From NCBI GenBank assembly GCA_963662155.1, contig OY759263.1, positions 2,979,595-3,043,594 of the forward strand: DNA of 64,000 nucleotides, read 5' to 3'. How positions within the stretch are numbered: position 1 is the stretch's first letter; the number at the start of each line of letters is the position of its first letter. Positions 13,301 to 23,249 of this stretch are shown in pieces. The notes under the pieces are model-generated. The model was given only the letters and a program-made list of their open reading frames with translations, searched no databases and was not told the origin of the DNA. A program made the translations under genes and the position numbers. The DNA comes from Lamellibrachia columna (lineage: Eukaryota; Annelida; Polychaeta; Sabellida; Siboglinidae).

Positions 13301-13620
13301 TGTACATAGGCAAATTGTGGCTATTATTATTCAAATCAAAAGGATTAAGTAGCTTATTTTGTAAATCACAAAACGATATATTCGTAACATCAAACCAATC
13401 ATCAGAGATGGCATTGAGGAAATCATAACCATTTTTGAAATGATTAAATGGCAGAATAGACGAAATGCATTTATGCAGTGCCAGTTGGTAATTAGCTTCA
13501 CATCATTAATTTGCAAATAAGGTAAACACTTAGTATGATATACCAAGAACAAATGATACAGGTTAAAGAAGTATGCTTATTAACATACTTTTTACATATA
13601 CAACACTGTTTTGGCGTCAT
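10341..13620 (-). pseudogene. LINE ORF2: PHD-like finger, endonuclease, reverse transcriptase
   Basis: ATG at 13620. N-terminus: a PHD-like C4HC3 finger (MTPKQCCICKKY, TCIICSW, YHTKC, WHCIN) broken by two small frameshifts (about 13540 and 13470). Endonuclease: LLHINIRSIS, IGISETWCQD, GGGVALYIKDN, VGVIYRPPNND, MGDFNINLF, LVDNIF and SDHFPIFL (about 13180-12520). Reverse transcriptase: SSPGWDDIS; frameshift in an A-run near 11668; then LDLSKAFDTVDH, GVPQGSILGPLLFLLYINDI and LFANDTSVF, where the usual catalytic F-A-D-D is F-A-N-D. A further one-base shift near 10612 separates the C-terminal tail (ending at 10341). Family length fits (about 1,090 codons). Inferred dead from the frameshifts and the Asp-to-Asn change. 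Confidence 0.9.
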
Positions 13621-13806
13621 TAAAATATGTTTGAATAAACATGTAAATTGAATTCATGTAAACACAGTGGAAAGAAAAAGAAAAACATTTGCAATTACAA
13701 GAACATAGCACTATATCATAGCACTTAGCGAATTTGCTGTATACAATCATAGTTTGGTGTATACAGGTACGGAGCACTGAAGCTGGGTATGTAAGTCCAT
13801 GATGCC

Positions 13807-14520
13807 TTATTTGGCATTGTCATTCAATTCTTTAAGAGTCTTGATAACGATTACTTTGTTCGCAATGTTCTTTATGAGGATGGTCCCATCTGACGACCAA
13901 CAGTCATTTATCAACTTCTTCCTTTTTGCGACCCGGCAGTTGTAGAGCAGTCTGGCCCTGGTCTGCGTTAGGTCCTCATTCAGGAATAGGACTTGAGTCC
14001 TGGTGCCTTGAATCTGTTCATGTGGCTTACCTGCTGTGCCAGTCAGGTCTGTGTCGATGCTGCTTGATGCATCGGCTCTCTTATCCCATCGCGGTCTACA
14101 TGGGTTGGGATTTAACCCTACCCTGGCTTTGTAGATTCGCCTACGGCTCGCGTATGTTGCAAATTTGACAAGCACTGGTCTTGATGGCTTGTCCCTGGGT
14201 CCGACTCGATGAATTCGGTCAATCTCCTCCAATCGGAGGGGCGGACTCAGTTTTGGATTCATTTATTCATTTAGCGCATCTATTGTTCATTTAGTTATGT
14301 CCTCGTTTTCGCTTTCCACAAGACCGAAAAGTCTCAGTGAGTTTCTCCTTGAGTATTGTTCATGGTCATCAAGTGCGACTTCCAGGTCATCGACGGTTTG
14401 TAGTTTTTCAATAACATCTTTGTTGCTGAGAGCAGCCAGCATTCCGCTAATAAAGTCTTCCTTTTCAATGGCTATTGAACCACTAGATGATATATGCCGG
14501 CTTCTACGTGTGGTTGTCAT
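13807..14520 (-). pseudogene. LINE ORF1 protein (L1-ORF1-like), two stop codons
   Basis: Read through two stops (TGA and TAA, at about 14284 and 14263, same frame), the product starts with a short Ser/Arg-rich tail. A heptad-like stretch follows (IEKLQTVDDLEVALDDHEQY), then RRNSLRLFGLVESENED and, after the stops, EEIDRIHRVGPRDKPSRPVL and FATYASRRRIYKARVGL. These match the coiled coil, RRM-like and C-terminal parts of L1-type ORF1 proteins, the RNA chaperone that packages the element's transcript. The remaining C-terminus includes the ORF1-type VLFLNEDLTQTRARLL. The intact upstream end and the 98-bp window of overlap or spacing to ORF2 are as expected for this class. Confidence 0.8.
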
Positions 14521-14587
14521 GTTGACACCACGTATTGTCTCAAGTTTACATCTGATTTGTTCTGGAGGGCGTTACGCAATTTGGTAG

Positions 14588-15290
14588 AAGGATAGTCACA
14601 CCCTTCAGCTGCAAATGTTCAGGTTGGCTGCACATAGGTCCAGACTGTAGATGGTCCAATGTACAGCTGAATTAAACTATCAATTCAGATAAATTCACAC
14701 ATCTATTTTGCGTGGTTTTCACATACCTCGGTGCTCTGTACACTTATGGCTCTAGCACACTACTTTGTGTGTACAGGCACACGTTATTGGTGCAAAAACG
14801 TTAGTTATCTTGCAACCCTTCACCAGAGCCACACCAATGCCCGCCATTTTGAATCTCTCTCAAAAGAGTTATGTCAACTTAAAAAAATTCATCAACAGTC
14901 ATGACCAGTAATGGCTAATGTAATGTCATGACAGAATCATCGTAATGACTTAATAATGTCGTAATGAATGTAAACGTAAAATGCAGTGGCCATTCACCCT
15001 ACGGCAGGATTAGCACAAAGCCAATTTTAATAATTTATAACGAAGTGGATTGTAAGCAGATGATAGATATAAGTAAATGATAAATAAGGTGGACCATGCA
15101 CTGTAGATGCACACTGAGTAATTGGGCGAATAACATAGATCGTAAGCCTTATCTGCACAACAGTTGTGCAAATGGGTAGGTAGATTACCTCCGTAACCCA
15201 AGAAAGGGCACAATGGGTAAAATCTTGTGATAAACATTGAACTATGCCTGACATTAGTTAACACTACAGAATTATGTTGGTGTTGTGCAG
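14588..15290. other. no recognisable gene; possible LINE 5' UTR and intron sequence
   Basis: The left part may be 5' UTR of the minus-strand LINE; the reverse strand contains attcaaaatggcgggcat, but no boundary or TSD was found. The right part is presumably intron of the zinc-finger gene, ending in the acceptor at 15290. Confidence 0.4.
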
Positions 15291-15464
15291 CTGGATGAGG
15301 CGCGGTCCGTCAGTCTGTCAATGGGTCTGCAGGAACAAGTGGAAGCTATGAAACTTCTCTTCACCTTCCTTGAACATCTACAGAAAGACATCATAGAGAG
15401 GCTGAGTGAAAAGAGTTATGACATTGTTTGCAATAAGATCACCACCAGCAGTTTCACAGCCAAG
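15291..15464 (+). CDS. C2H2 zinc-finger gene, penultimate exon
   Basis: 58 codons, phase 0 at both ends, after an acceptor tgttggtgttgtgcag. It encodes LDEARSVSLSMGLQEQ... with an amphipathic helix-like stretch (EQVEAMKLLFTFLEHLQKDI) and ends ITTSSFTAK. I do not recognise a named domain; the helix could be a dimerisation segment. The 3' boundary that keeps the frame uses a GC donor (AAG followed by gcatgt); the nearest GT donor (gtagca, 3 bases further) would run into a stop in the next exon. Upstream exons were not found with confidence, so the gene's start is unknown. Confidence 0.6.
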
Positions 15465-15873
15465 GCATGTAGCATCATGTACTTTCACCGCTGCAGTAGG
15501 TGGCATTCTTAACAATGGGTCTTACTCGGTTTTGTATTGCAACTGTAAAGTTACAATGAAAAACTAAGACAATCCAGTGTGAAATGAAATAAATGGTGTT
15601 ATCTTCACACTCTGGGTGTTGCTTCATTAGTAACTTTTGGGTGGGTTAACATTTTGCTTGAAATACATTGAAACTTTACTGCAGACTAGGCTTGCACTGT
15701 GCTGTGCAATAACGTGCATTAATTTACTTCTGCACTTTAGGAACAGTTTAACATTGGTGTACCATCTACTGAAGTGGTCAAAGGAATCCTGCTTTTTGCC
15801 ACTGTTTAATCTTTTACTTAAGAACTGAGAAACTTGAGCATATCCTAATCGATTGATCTTCTCTGTTTCACAG

Positions 15874-16767
15874 CCTGAAGTTGCACAAGATGGGTATTCT
15901 GGGACGAGGCCAGAAAACAACCATTCTGCTACGTCCCTGTCGCCATACTGGAGCGGTTCAAATACAGAATTTAGTCTCAATCATGTTACCGAATTGGCAT
16001 TTCACAGTGCTGGTGATGTTGCCATAGCATCTGATAAGGTATCAGTGAAGCGTGGACTTCGCAACAAGATTCTGGCAGGGGGCAGCACAACACTGCCACG
16101 TCGACAGACAGCACGCAAAACCGGCCCCCGCGGCAAGCTGGATAACTTGAGTCAGTTCCTGCAACAAAGAGCGTGTCTAAATCAAGTTGTGGCAGCATCA
16201 AGTGCCACCCCAGTCGTAGCCACAAATTACAGTCCGTCATTGCTTGGCAACCAACTAGTCTTTCATAATACAGAATCTCCTAGTGTGTGTGACAGCAGAG
16301 ATGCTAGTCCACTTTCTTTGATAACAAATGCATGTACGCCAGATGGCAGCACAAGTGTATCGCTGACGAGAAAACGACACCAACGTCGTGAGAAGGTTAA
16401 TGGCCGCTACTATTGCAACTTACCACAGTGCTCTGATAGTTATCTGAATCTGGAGCATATTGTTGATCACGAGAACCAGCACGGGTTCCCAGATGGGAAG
16501 TATCTCGCCTGTTCCTTTTCCGGGTGTAAGGATCGTTTCAAGTGGCGTCACTATCTGCGACGCCATGAGCGCATACATCACAATCCATGTGAGGCGCCGC
16601 CAGACGTCAAGCCGACACTAGGATGTGTGTATAGTGTCACAACGTCAGCTGGATGCCAACTTGACGCAAGTGTAGGGCAGCAGCTTTGTTTGCCTGTTGT
16701 CTCGCAGGCTGCTACAGCGCTGTCTGGAGAACTTCACTTGGGCGGCAGTGATGGCTCAGCTCAATGA
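15874..16767 (+). CDS. two-finger C2H2 zinc-finger protein, last exon
   Basis: The exon follows gatcttctctgtttcacag and runs 297 codons to TGA. The first ~170 residues are Ser/Thr-rich with no recognisable fold, including a basic segment (RRQTARKTGPRGK) that may be a nuclear signal. Then a basic RKRHQRREKVNGRYY leads into two fingers with perfect C-x4-C-x12-H-x3-H spacing: CNLPQC...HENQH (about 16413-16480) and CSFSGC...HERIH (about 16510-16577). The C-terminal ~60 residues are low in charge. Fingers of the C-x4-C type in a pair suggest a DNA-binding transcription regulator, but I cannot assign an orthologue. Codon use and an intact frame contrast with the decayed LINEs on either side, so this is a real host gene. 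Confidence 0.8.
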   Translation, partial: PEVAQDGYSGTRPENNHSATSLSPYWSGSNTEFSLNHVTELAFHSAGDVAIASDKVSVKRGLRNKILAGGSTTLPRRQTARKTGPRGKLDNLSQFLQQRACLNQVVAASSATPVVATNYSPSLLGNQLVFHNTESPSVCDSRDASPLSLITNACTPDGSTSVSLTRKRHQRREKVNGRYYCNLPQCSDSYLNLEHIVDHENQHGFPDGKYLACSFSGCKDRFKWRHYLRRHERIHHNPCEAPPDVKPTLGCVYSVTTSAGCQLDASVGQQLCLPVVSQAATALSGELHLGGSDGSAQ

Positions 16768-17152
16768 AACATCCTTGTCTTGTCTACAAACTGTTAGTGA
16801 CATGGAGTGTGTTAGAAAGTGACAATGAACTTCATCAGTTATAATAAGCTAAGATCTTACACCATCTGTCATGTGGCTGGGCACTGCACAGCCAACATGA
16901 CTGTAACCATATTGGTTCTGTACTACATAAACGCATAAGATTTGTTGTATGGTTTGATCACAATTGCCCATTTATAGTTGCTGCTTGTCTTAAACCATGT
17001 GTATTTTAATTTATTTATTTTTGCAATCAACTGATTGGTGAATGAAAATCAAAGATAACAATTATGTTGTTAATAGTGGTTTCTATACATGCATTTTTTT
17101 CCACCCAGTGATTTTGAAACATGTATAAATCTATTTTGTTTTTCCTCGACGC

Positions 17153-17158
17153 AATAAA
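17153..17158 (+). terminator. candidate polyadenylation signal of the zinc-finger gene
   Basis: AATAAA 386 bases after the stop codon, in AT-rich sequence with no other gene between. This is a plausible 3' end of the transcript but is based on the hexamer only. Confidence 0.4.
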
Positions 17159-17367
17159 TACAATTTAATCTTGTTGCTCTTAATATTTGCTATTTGAGAA
17201 CAATTACTGGGATAGGATCCAACAAGATAATTCAGTGTTAAAGTGAACCTGTCTGCCAATGTATGTAGCCTAAAACACAAAGTAGTTCTAAGGACGGGAC
17301 ATTGTGCTTTACCAGAACAGCTGCACAACATTACATTAACAAATATATTCTCATGAATGTTAGTATG

Positions 17368-17480
17368 TATTATGATTGAAACATCATATTATGATTGAAA
17401 CATCATATTATGATTGAAACATCATATTATGATTTAAACATCATATCATGATTTAAACATCATATTATGATTTAAACATC
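17368..17480. repeat. 19-bp tandem repeat
   Basis: About six copies of tattatgattgaaacatca, the later ones with gattt in place of gattg. It lies downstream of the zinc-finger gene. Confidence 0.9.
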
Positions 17481-17484
17481 ACAA

Positions 17485-18055
17485 CTAATAATAATAAACA
17501 ACGAATTATGTAAAACTGTTACATGTATTTTAATGATGTATGCAGGGTTCATAAAGACTGTTATTCCTTGAAAAGCATTACAATATATTTGTTCAACTGT
17601 TGGAATTTTCGTAGAGTTATATGGGACTGAGAACTAGCCATAGAATAGATGTTTACTGTTTGCATTGATCTCCATCTGGATCACGGGGTAACAATATACC
17701 CACCTTGTTACGCAATCCTCTTATCAAGTCAAGGTAAGAGTACCTGGGCTATTATAATATTTATTGGCCAGAATGATTATCAGATTGAACACAGAAGATG
17801 TGTTTATTATTATATACATGTCTTAGCCAATTGGCATTTCATATTTTTAATGTATTAATATTTTTAACACTTAGTTATTTCTTTTTTAACTTATATGTTT
17901 AACACTAAATTGTTATTTCTATATTTTGTTTACTTTAAATAAAAGTATTCATATTCACAGTCCATTCAGTAACTGAGCTTGGTAGAAGACGGCGTGATAT
18001 ATAATAGACTGGATGCTGTGTCGCATGGCTGCCATTGGCCCACAAGATTGCCTCA
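17485..18055. other. no recognisable feature
   Basis: AT-rich intergenic sequence up to the 3' end of the LINE copy that starts at about 18056. Confidence 0.5.
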
Positions 18056-19664
18056 TTTTAACAAGATTTGCCATCCTAGCCAAAGGCCCAGATGGCAAGT
18101 GGACAAGGAAACCATTGGCTTATTGAGAGTCCATCAGTGTTCATCTACGTGTAACCCGCCCTCCTGAGATATGTGTCCAACTTGTTTTTAAACATATTCA
18201 CACTGGTAGCGGTTATACAATCCATAGATAATTTGTTTCATTCATTTGCTGTCTTCTGGGAGAATGAGTACTTCCTGATATCCAATCTACATTGATCCTT
18301 TACTAACTTTACTTCATGTCCTAGTTCTGCTATCTTTCTTGAGAGAGAAAAACATATTTCTATCAATATTTTCATACCCATTCAATATCTTAAAAACTTC
18401 AATCTGATTTCCTCTTAACCTCCTTGTCTCTAGAGTTGTTAAACCACATTCTGTCAGGTGTTCTTCATAACTAAGGTCTCTCAGTTCTGGAATAATTTTA
18501 GTTGCTCTCCTCTGTATGCGTTCAAGTGTATCTATATCCTTCTTACGATATGGTATCCACGCTTGTATACAGTATTCTAAATGAGGTCTAACTATTGCTT
18601 TATACAGAGGTATAATTACCTTTTTATCCTTGTAAGTTATGTTTCTCCTAATCAACCCAAGAATTTGATTACCCTTTGAAGCTGCAATACCACACTGCTC
18701 TGAAACTTTCATATCAGCACTTACTGTAACTCCTAAGTCCTTTTTCTTTTACAGTAGTACCCAGAACGGTATCTCCCATTTTATAGTTTACATCCAAGTT
18801 CCCATGTCCTGTATGTAGGCATTTACATTTCCCAAAATTTAAGAACATCTGCCATTTCTCAGACCATTTCACTAATCTGTCTAGATTGTCTTGTAAATGT
18901 TGTTTATCACCATTAGTGTTAACCTTTCTAAACACTATTGTGTCATCTGCAAATTTGAGTACATTACTTGTTATATTTTCATCCAAGTCATTGATATATA
19001 TTAAGAATAATAAAGGACCTAATACTGATCCTTGTGGTACCTCACTCAAAACTGATTTCCAGTTTGGAACTTCTCCATCCATCTGTCTTCTGTCAGTCAG
19101 CCATTGTTCTATCCAGTCAATTAAGCCATCCCTGATACCATGGGCTTTTAATTTAAGTAGTAATCTTTGATGTGGCGCTTGGTCAAAAGGTTTCTAAAAA
19201 TATAAGTAAATAATATCTACTGGCGATTCCTTGTCAATCCACTTAGTGATTTCTTCCAAAAAACATGACATATTTGTTAAGCATGACCTCGCTTTTAGGA
19301 GTCCATGTTGAGATGAATTTAATAATTTATGCCTAACAAGGAAGTCCACCATATGGTCTTTAATTAACCTTTCTAATAATTTACAAATCACTGACGTTAA
19401 ACTCGTTGGTCTGTAATTCTCTGACTTATTTATCGAATCCTTTTAAAATAATGGTATGATGTTTGCTTCTTTCAATTCAAAAGGAACAACTCCCTCTTTT
19501 AATGATAAGTTGCACACTCTTGCAAGTGGTATACTGATTTGTTCTATTGCTTCCATTAGTAGTTTTGGAGGAATTCCATCTGCCCCCGGTGATTTATTAT
19601 TTTTCATTGCCTTTATTTTCTTAGCAACCATTTCTGGAGTTACAATTAACTGTCCTAAATGGAC
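18056..19664 (-). pseudogene. CR1/jockey-like LINE copy A, 5'-truncated and broken
   Basis: Minus-strand remnant. Order: LGQLIVTPEMVAKKIKAMKN, NNKSPGADGIPPKLL (19640-19450); ICKLLERLIKDHMVDFLVRH (19390-19194); SEVPQGSVLGPLLFLIYIND and VLKFADDTIVF, with an intact A-D-D catalytic core (19080-18950); NFGKCKCLHTGHGN; and KVSEQCGIAASKGNQILGLI to SLKKDSRTRT (18712-18314). Frameshifts lie between each segment (about 19440, 19195 and 18714). The 3' UTR ends in the family's tail, ggcaaatcttgttaaaat, at about 18056. It belongs to the same family as copy B. Confidence 0.9.
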
Positions 19665-20334
19665 AGATTTAGCCTCCTGTGCCATGTGTCAACAGATAGG
19701 GGCTCGGCGGGCTTGTTTTACTAACGAGTTGTGTTCTGTGCCTGTCGTTGCACATGGAAAAGTTATCGATACAATGAAATTGTGTCGTGTAGTCCGTTGG
19801 CGCTCCTACTTCAGGGGAGTAGTAGGTCCCGGAAACGGCAGATGGCGCCATCAGTTCAAAACACCCCTTTCGGTTTTCGTAACTTTTGTGGATACAAAAA
19901 TAATGAAATAAATAGGACTATCGACAACTTTGTGTACATACATTTTATGCATGGTGAGTACCGGATTTTTTAGGTACATTTACGGGGGAATGCTTACGTT
20001 TTAGAAAATTCTTCAATATCCCTACCAACAGTTGCAGTAAAAACATGATCATGAATCATGATTACATGAATGACACATCATGTGATGGGTTGTAATTACG
20101 ATCGTTGCTGCCATGCAGAGCGTGCGGACCTGCCAACAAGCATCTGCTATTTTTAGATCAACCCACATGATTGTAATCAAATCGGGGCTGATAATATAGT
20201 ATATTATGCAATAGGCAGAGTCGTCCGCCCCACTCTTGAGCTTTGCCTTGCTTTGGGGCGGAGATCTTGGCCGTGAATATTGTATGCGCGGATTTGGGCT
20301 TTCTGTAGCCAAATGGCTACGGAACTAATAACTT
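19665..20334. other. no recognisable feature
   Basis: No supported exon. Contains the small palindrome-rich stretch catgatcatgaatcatgatt (20044-20063). The 5' truncation point of LINE copy A lies at the left edge. Confidence 0.5.
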
Positions 20335-20440
20335 AAGTTTTAAAACCGTTTACTAACCGTTTCACGTGTGTATTCCATGACATACAACCGACACTTGGGC
20401 TTCAAGAAACAGAAGAAATGTGCTCCAAATAATTATTTAA

Positions 20441-21198
20441 TACCCCGTTCACACTACAAACAGGTTTGGAGCCGGATTAGTTAATGCGCATTAACTAAGC
20501 CGGTTCAGACACCCCATTGCGTTCACACTGCAACAGCCTGAACCGGAGTAGTTCTTGTCAACTAATGCCGTTCTTTTGATTAATGACCATAGAGTAGCAA
20601 GTGGGCGGGGCGTTAATTAGGTCAAATGATGCTAACAGCTACCACTAGGGCGCAGCATCATTTTAATCCAAGATGGATGATCTTTGATCACCCGGTATTC
20701 CCGCTTTAGCGCCTTTATCTTGATGCGGCATTGGGACGCTGTCCGATCATACCCAGCCACTGCTATTCTTTCGACGGTCCGGTTGAAAATGTGGCTGTTT
20801 CGGGTGGAGCCGTCCAACTAATGTTGGACCTCCTCCTCCCCCCACACATCTATGAAGGTGTCGACTTCGTCGTTCGACCAAGTCGCCCCGCGATCTGCCA
20901 CTTTTTTATATTTGATGCCACACACGATTTTGGAGCAGCCATTGTAAATGGAGTAATACCACAATTCAATGGGCGGCAACGATTGCCAACCGCAACATCT
21001 GACATTAATCAGGTCAAATTTAGTGCAACTAGCAATTTGAACCAGAGTAAAACTAAACCGGTGCAACACCCCCTCAAGGAGGTGGAGTAGTTTAATCCGG
21101 TTTAACTCACTGATCTGGTTTAGATTTTATAGTGTGAACGCTCCACGGGAGCGAAACTGGCTTCGCACTGGATTAAAACGGCTAGTGTGAACGGGGTA
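20441..21198. mobile_element. PIF/Harbinger-type element, 758 bp, TAA target duplication
   Basis: Left end TACCCCGTTCACACTACAAA; right end reverse-complemented TACCCCGTTCACACTAGCCG: 16-base perfect terminal inverted repeats. Flanks are taa at 20438-20440 and 21199-21201. The 3-bp TWA target site and the Myb-like ORF inside are hallmarks of PIF/Harbinger. There is no transposase (DDE) ORF, so it is non-autonomous. GTGTGAACG motifs recur near both ends. Confidence 0.9.
20632..21069 (-). pseudogene. Harbinger Myb/SANT-like DNA-binding protein, one stop codon
   Basis: The minus-strand frame contains RGATWSNDEVDTFIDVWGEE then, across an in-frame TAG at about 20818, LDGSTRNSHIFNRTVERIAV and GYDRTASQCRIKIKALKREY. 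This is the trihelix/Myb-SANT-like fold of the second ORF of Harbinger elements, which binds the transposon ends and brings the transposase to them. Hallmark Trp and the R-T-A-x-Q-C-R-x-K-I-K helix are present. The domain ends at about 20680 and the frame closes at 20632. The single stop and absent transposase mean it is probably not functional in place. Confidence 0.85.
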
Positions 21199-21650
21199 TA
21201 AGAGTACATTTATCGGTCACATAGAAAAGATTTCATAAATAGCCGCCATACTGTGCAGGTGATGTTGCCTTTGGATCACATGGTCAAACACGATTTCGTG
21301 TAGAATGAGGTCAGGGTGGGCCAGCAGCACAGACATAAATAAAACACCTGTTAGTGAGTTAGTAGTTTATAGGTGGATGATTAATGATGTAACTCTATGG
21401 CCAGCTGACGGCAATTTTTAGTGTGACCATATATTGATCTACGAGAATCCAGTTTGGTAATCTCGCTCACAACAACATCCGGTTATATAAAAATGTTGAC
21501 AAGCACATGCATTCTTACAAAAAAGTAGTAATTTCACACTTTTACATGGTTATTGTCAGGTAACTTTAGTGATATACATATAAGAATGCATACATTTTAG
21601 TGGTCTGTTTATTGCATTTTTGTAAGGTTTCACGTTTCATGAAAATGCAT

Positions 21651-21835
21651 ACGTTTTTGGCAAGCGTGCTTTTCGCCTAAACAACAGCAACATCCAGATA
21701 GAAAAAATGTATGGCAATTGACTTTGCCTAATTATGTAAAAGTTTGGAGCACTGTGACTGTCAAAGACCTTATTGTTAGTCATATGACAAGAAATAAACT
21801 TTTCAGTACCAACAGTTTTGGTTTATTAAAGGTTG
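21651..21835. other. no recognisable feature
   Basis: Short spacer between the interrupted repeat and the LINE copy D remnant. Confidence 0.4.
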
Positions 21836-23010
21836 TTCTATGGTACTCCAACTGTTAAATGTTATAGACTCATGGATCAGAGCTTTAAATAGAGGAGAGT
21901 AACTAAGATGAATCCAGGTGTTCTTGTCTGTCCGTGTACAACAATGTAAATGGTATAAACTCTGAGTGGGCAAATGTTACATGTGGACTTCTGCGGGGTA
22001 GTGTCTTAGGACTGATCCTGTTTGTAGTGTCTTAGGACTGATCCTGTTTGTAGTGTCTTAGGACCGATCCTGTTTGTAGTGTCTTAGGACCGATCCTGTT
22101 TGTTTTATGCCTAAATGATCTTCCGAAGAGTATAGTTTCAGATATATATATATGTTTGTGGATGTTACCAAGGTGTTTAAAACAATTAATAGTACAGAGA
22201 CCAACATACACTACAGCACAATTTTTATTACCTTAGAACATCTTGGTCTAAGATTTCACCCAGGCAAATGCAAGTTGACATACATAGGGAAAATAGCAGA
22301 GCAGGACTATGCTAATCTGAACATGGATAATACTGGTCATGAATTGCCCATGCTCAGGAAAAATAGAAGAAGTAAAAAACATTGATAAACACATCAACCA
22401 AAAAATAAACAAAGCAAACAGTATCATGGCAGTGATTAGAAGGTCTTTCACAACCCTAAATCTAAAAAAAATTGTGTCATTATATAAAACTTTAGTTAGA
22501 AGTCATTTAGATTATGCAACACCTATATGGTCCCCTTATAAACAGAAATATAGAGATGCCATAGAAAATGTGCTGAGATGTGCAACAAAGCCGCTTCCTG
22601 GATATCCCTTACCAGAAGTGGTATAGACAAACACGTGGTGATATGATTGAGGTATATAAACTGCTTCAAGGGAAATATGACAGTGATGTATCTAACATTG
22701 TCAAGCTGCACAAAGACAGTGATACAAGGGAAGGAACAAGGGGTCATAGTTTGAAACTGTTTCTAGAACATGCTCGTATAAATGCTAGAAAAGAAAGCTT
22801 CTCACTTAGAGTTTAACATTATAGAACAATTTACCGGAAGTAGTTGTAACTGCCCCAAGTGTCACTGCACAAATTACCATCTAGATAATCATCTGAGTAC
22901 TGAGGAATTTCTCTACAACTAAAAAGCTGCCTTGCCAGGAAGTCATTTCAAGGGAAAGTTGAAGATCTGACCACTGAGGTCACCATCTATGGTCAGGAAG
23001 AACCTAAGTA
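21836..23010 (+). pseudogene. jockey-like LINE copy D, reverse transcriptase remnant
   Basis: Plus-strand remnant of a second LINE family. From about 21950 it reads VNGINSEWANVTCGLLRGSV, then RT block GSVLGPILF (part of a 26-bp tandem duplication) and CLNDLPKSIVSD. Later segments are INKANSIMAVIRRSFTTLNL, SLYKTLVRSHLDYATPIWSP and YKQKYRDAIENVLRCATK (22339-22626), then YRQTRGDMIEVYKLLQGKYD and EGTRGHSLKLF...FSLRV (22630-22816). Frameshifts and stops separate all parts and the catalytic A-D-D block is not recognisable, so it is dead. Confidence 0.8.
21998..22102. repeat. 26-bp tandem duplication, four copies, inside the RT motif
   Basis: Four near-identical copies of a 26-bp unit starting gtagtgtcttaggactgatc; the last two have ccgatc. 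The unit itself encodes the reverse transcriptase block S-V-L-G-x-I-L-F. Confidence 0.95.
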
Positions 23011-23029
23011 AACTTAAGTAAATACAATT

Positions 23030-23249
23030 GTTTGACTCTCGATAAGCCAATGGCTTCTTTGTCCACTCAGCTAAAATGATTCCAGAACTGAGAGACCTTA
23101 GTTATGAAGAACACCAAAAGAATGTGGTTTAACAACTAGAAACAAAGAAGTTAAGAGGATATCAAATTGAAGTTTTTAAGATATTGAATGGGTATGAAAA
23201 TATTTATAGAAATTTTTTTTTCTCACTCAAGAAAGATAATAGAACAAGA
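23030..23249 (+). pseudogene. LINE fragment C, same family as copies A and B, inverted
   Basis: Plus-strand piece: a short 3'-UTR-like part (ctctcgataagccaatggct) followed by KMIPELRDLSYEEH and, after a stop, KLRGYQIEVFKILNGYENI, the C-terminal tail found on the minus strand in copies A and B. The order is scrambled (UTR part before coding part). Confidence 0.75.

Larger units (their letters stand above)
10129..14587 (-). mobile_element. near-full-length degenerate two-ORF LINE (CR1/L2-like)
   Basis: Minus-strand element: ORF1 at 14520-13807, ORF2 at 13620-10341, and a 3' end reading ACAATAAATATGATTTGATT, i.e. a polyadenylation-like AATAAA followed by short TGATT repeats, as CR1/L2-type elements end in. 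The 5' boundary is not defined; sequence up to about 14587 or beyond may be 5' UTR. ORF1 has two in-frame stops and ORF2 has at least four frameshifts and a changed catalytic motif, so the copy is inactive. Confidence 0.9.
20335..21650. repeat. dispersed repeat, copy 2, interrupted by a Harbinger-type element
   Basis: 20335-20440 and about 21200-21650 match blocks of the repeat at 4425-4740. The break between the two halves coincides with the TAA target duplication of the element at 20441-21198, so the transposon landed in an older repeat. Confidence 0.55.
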
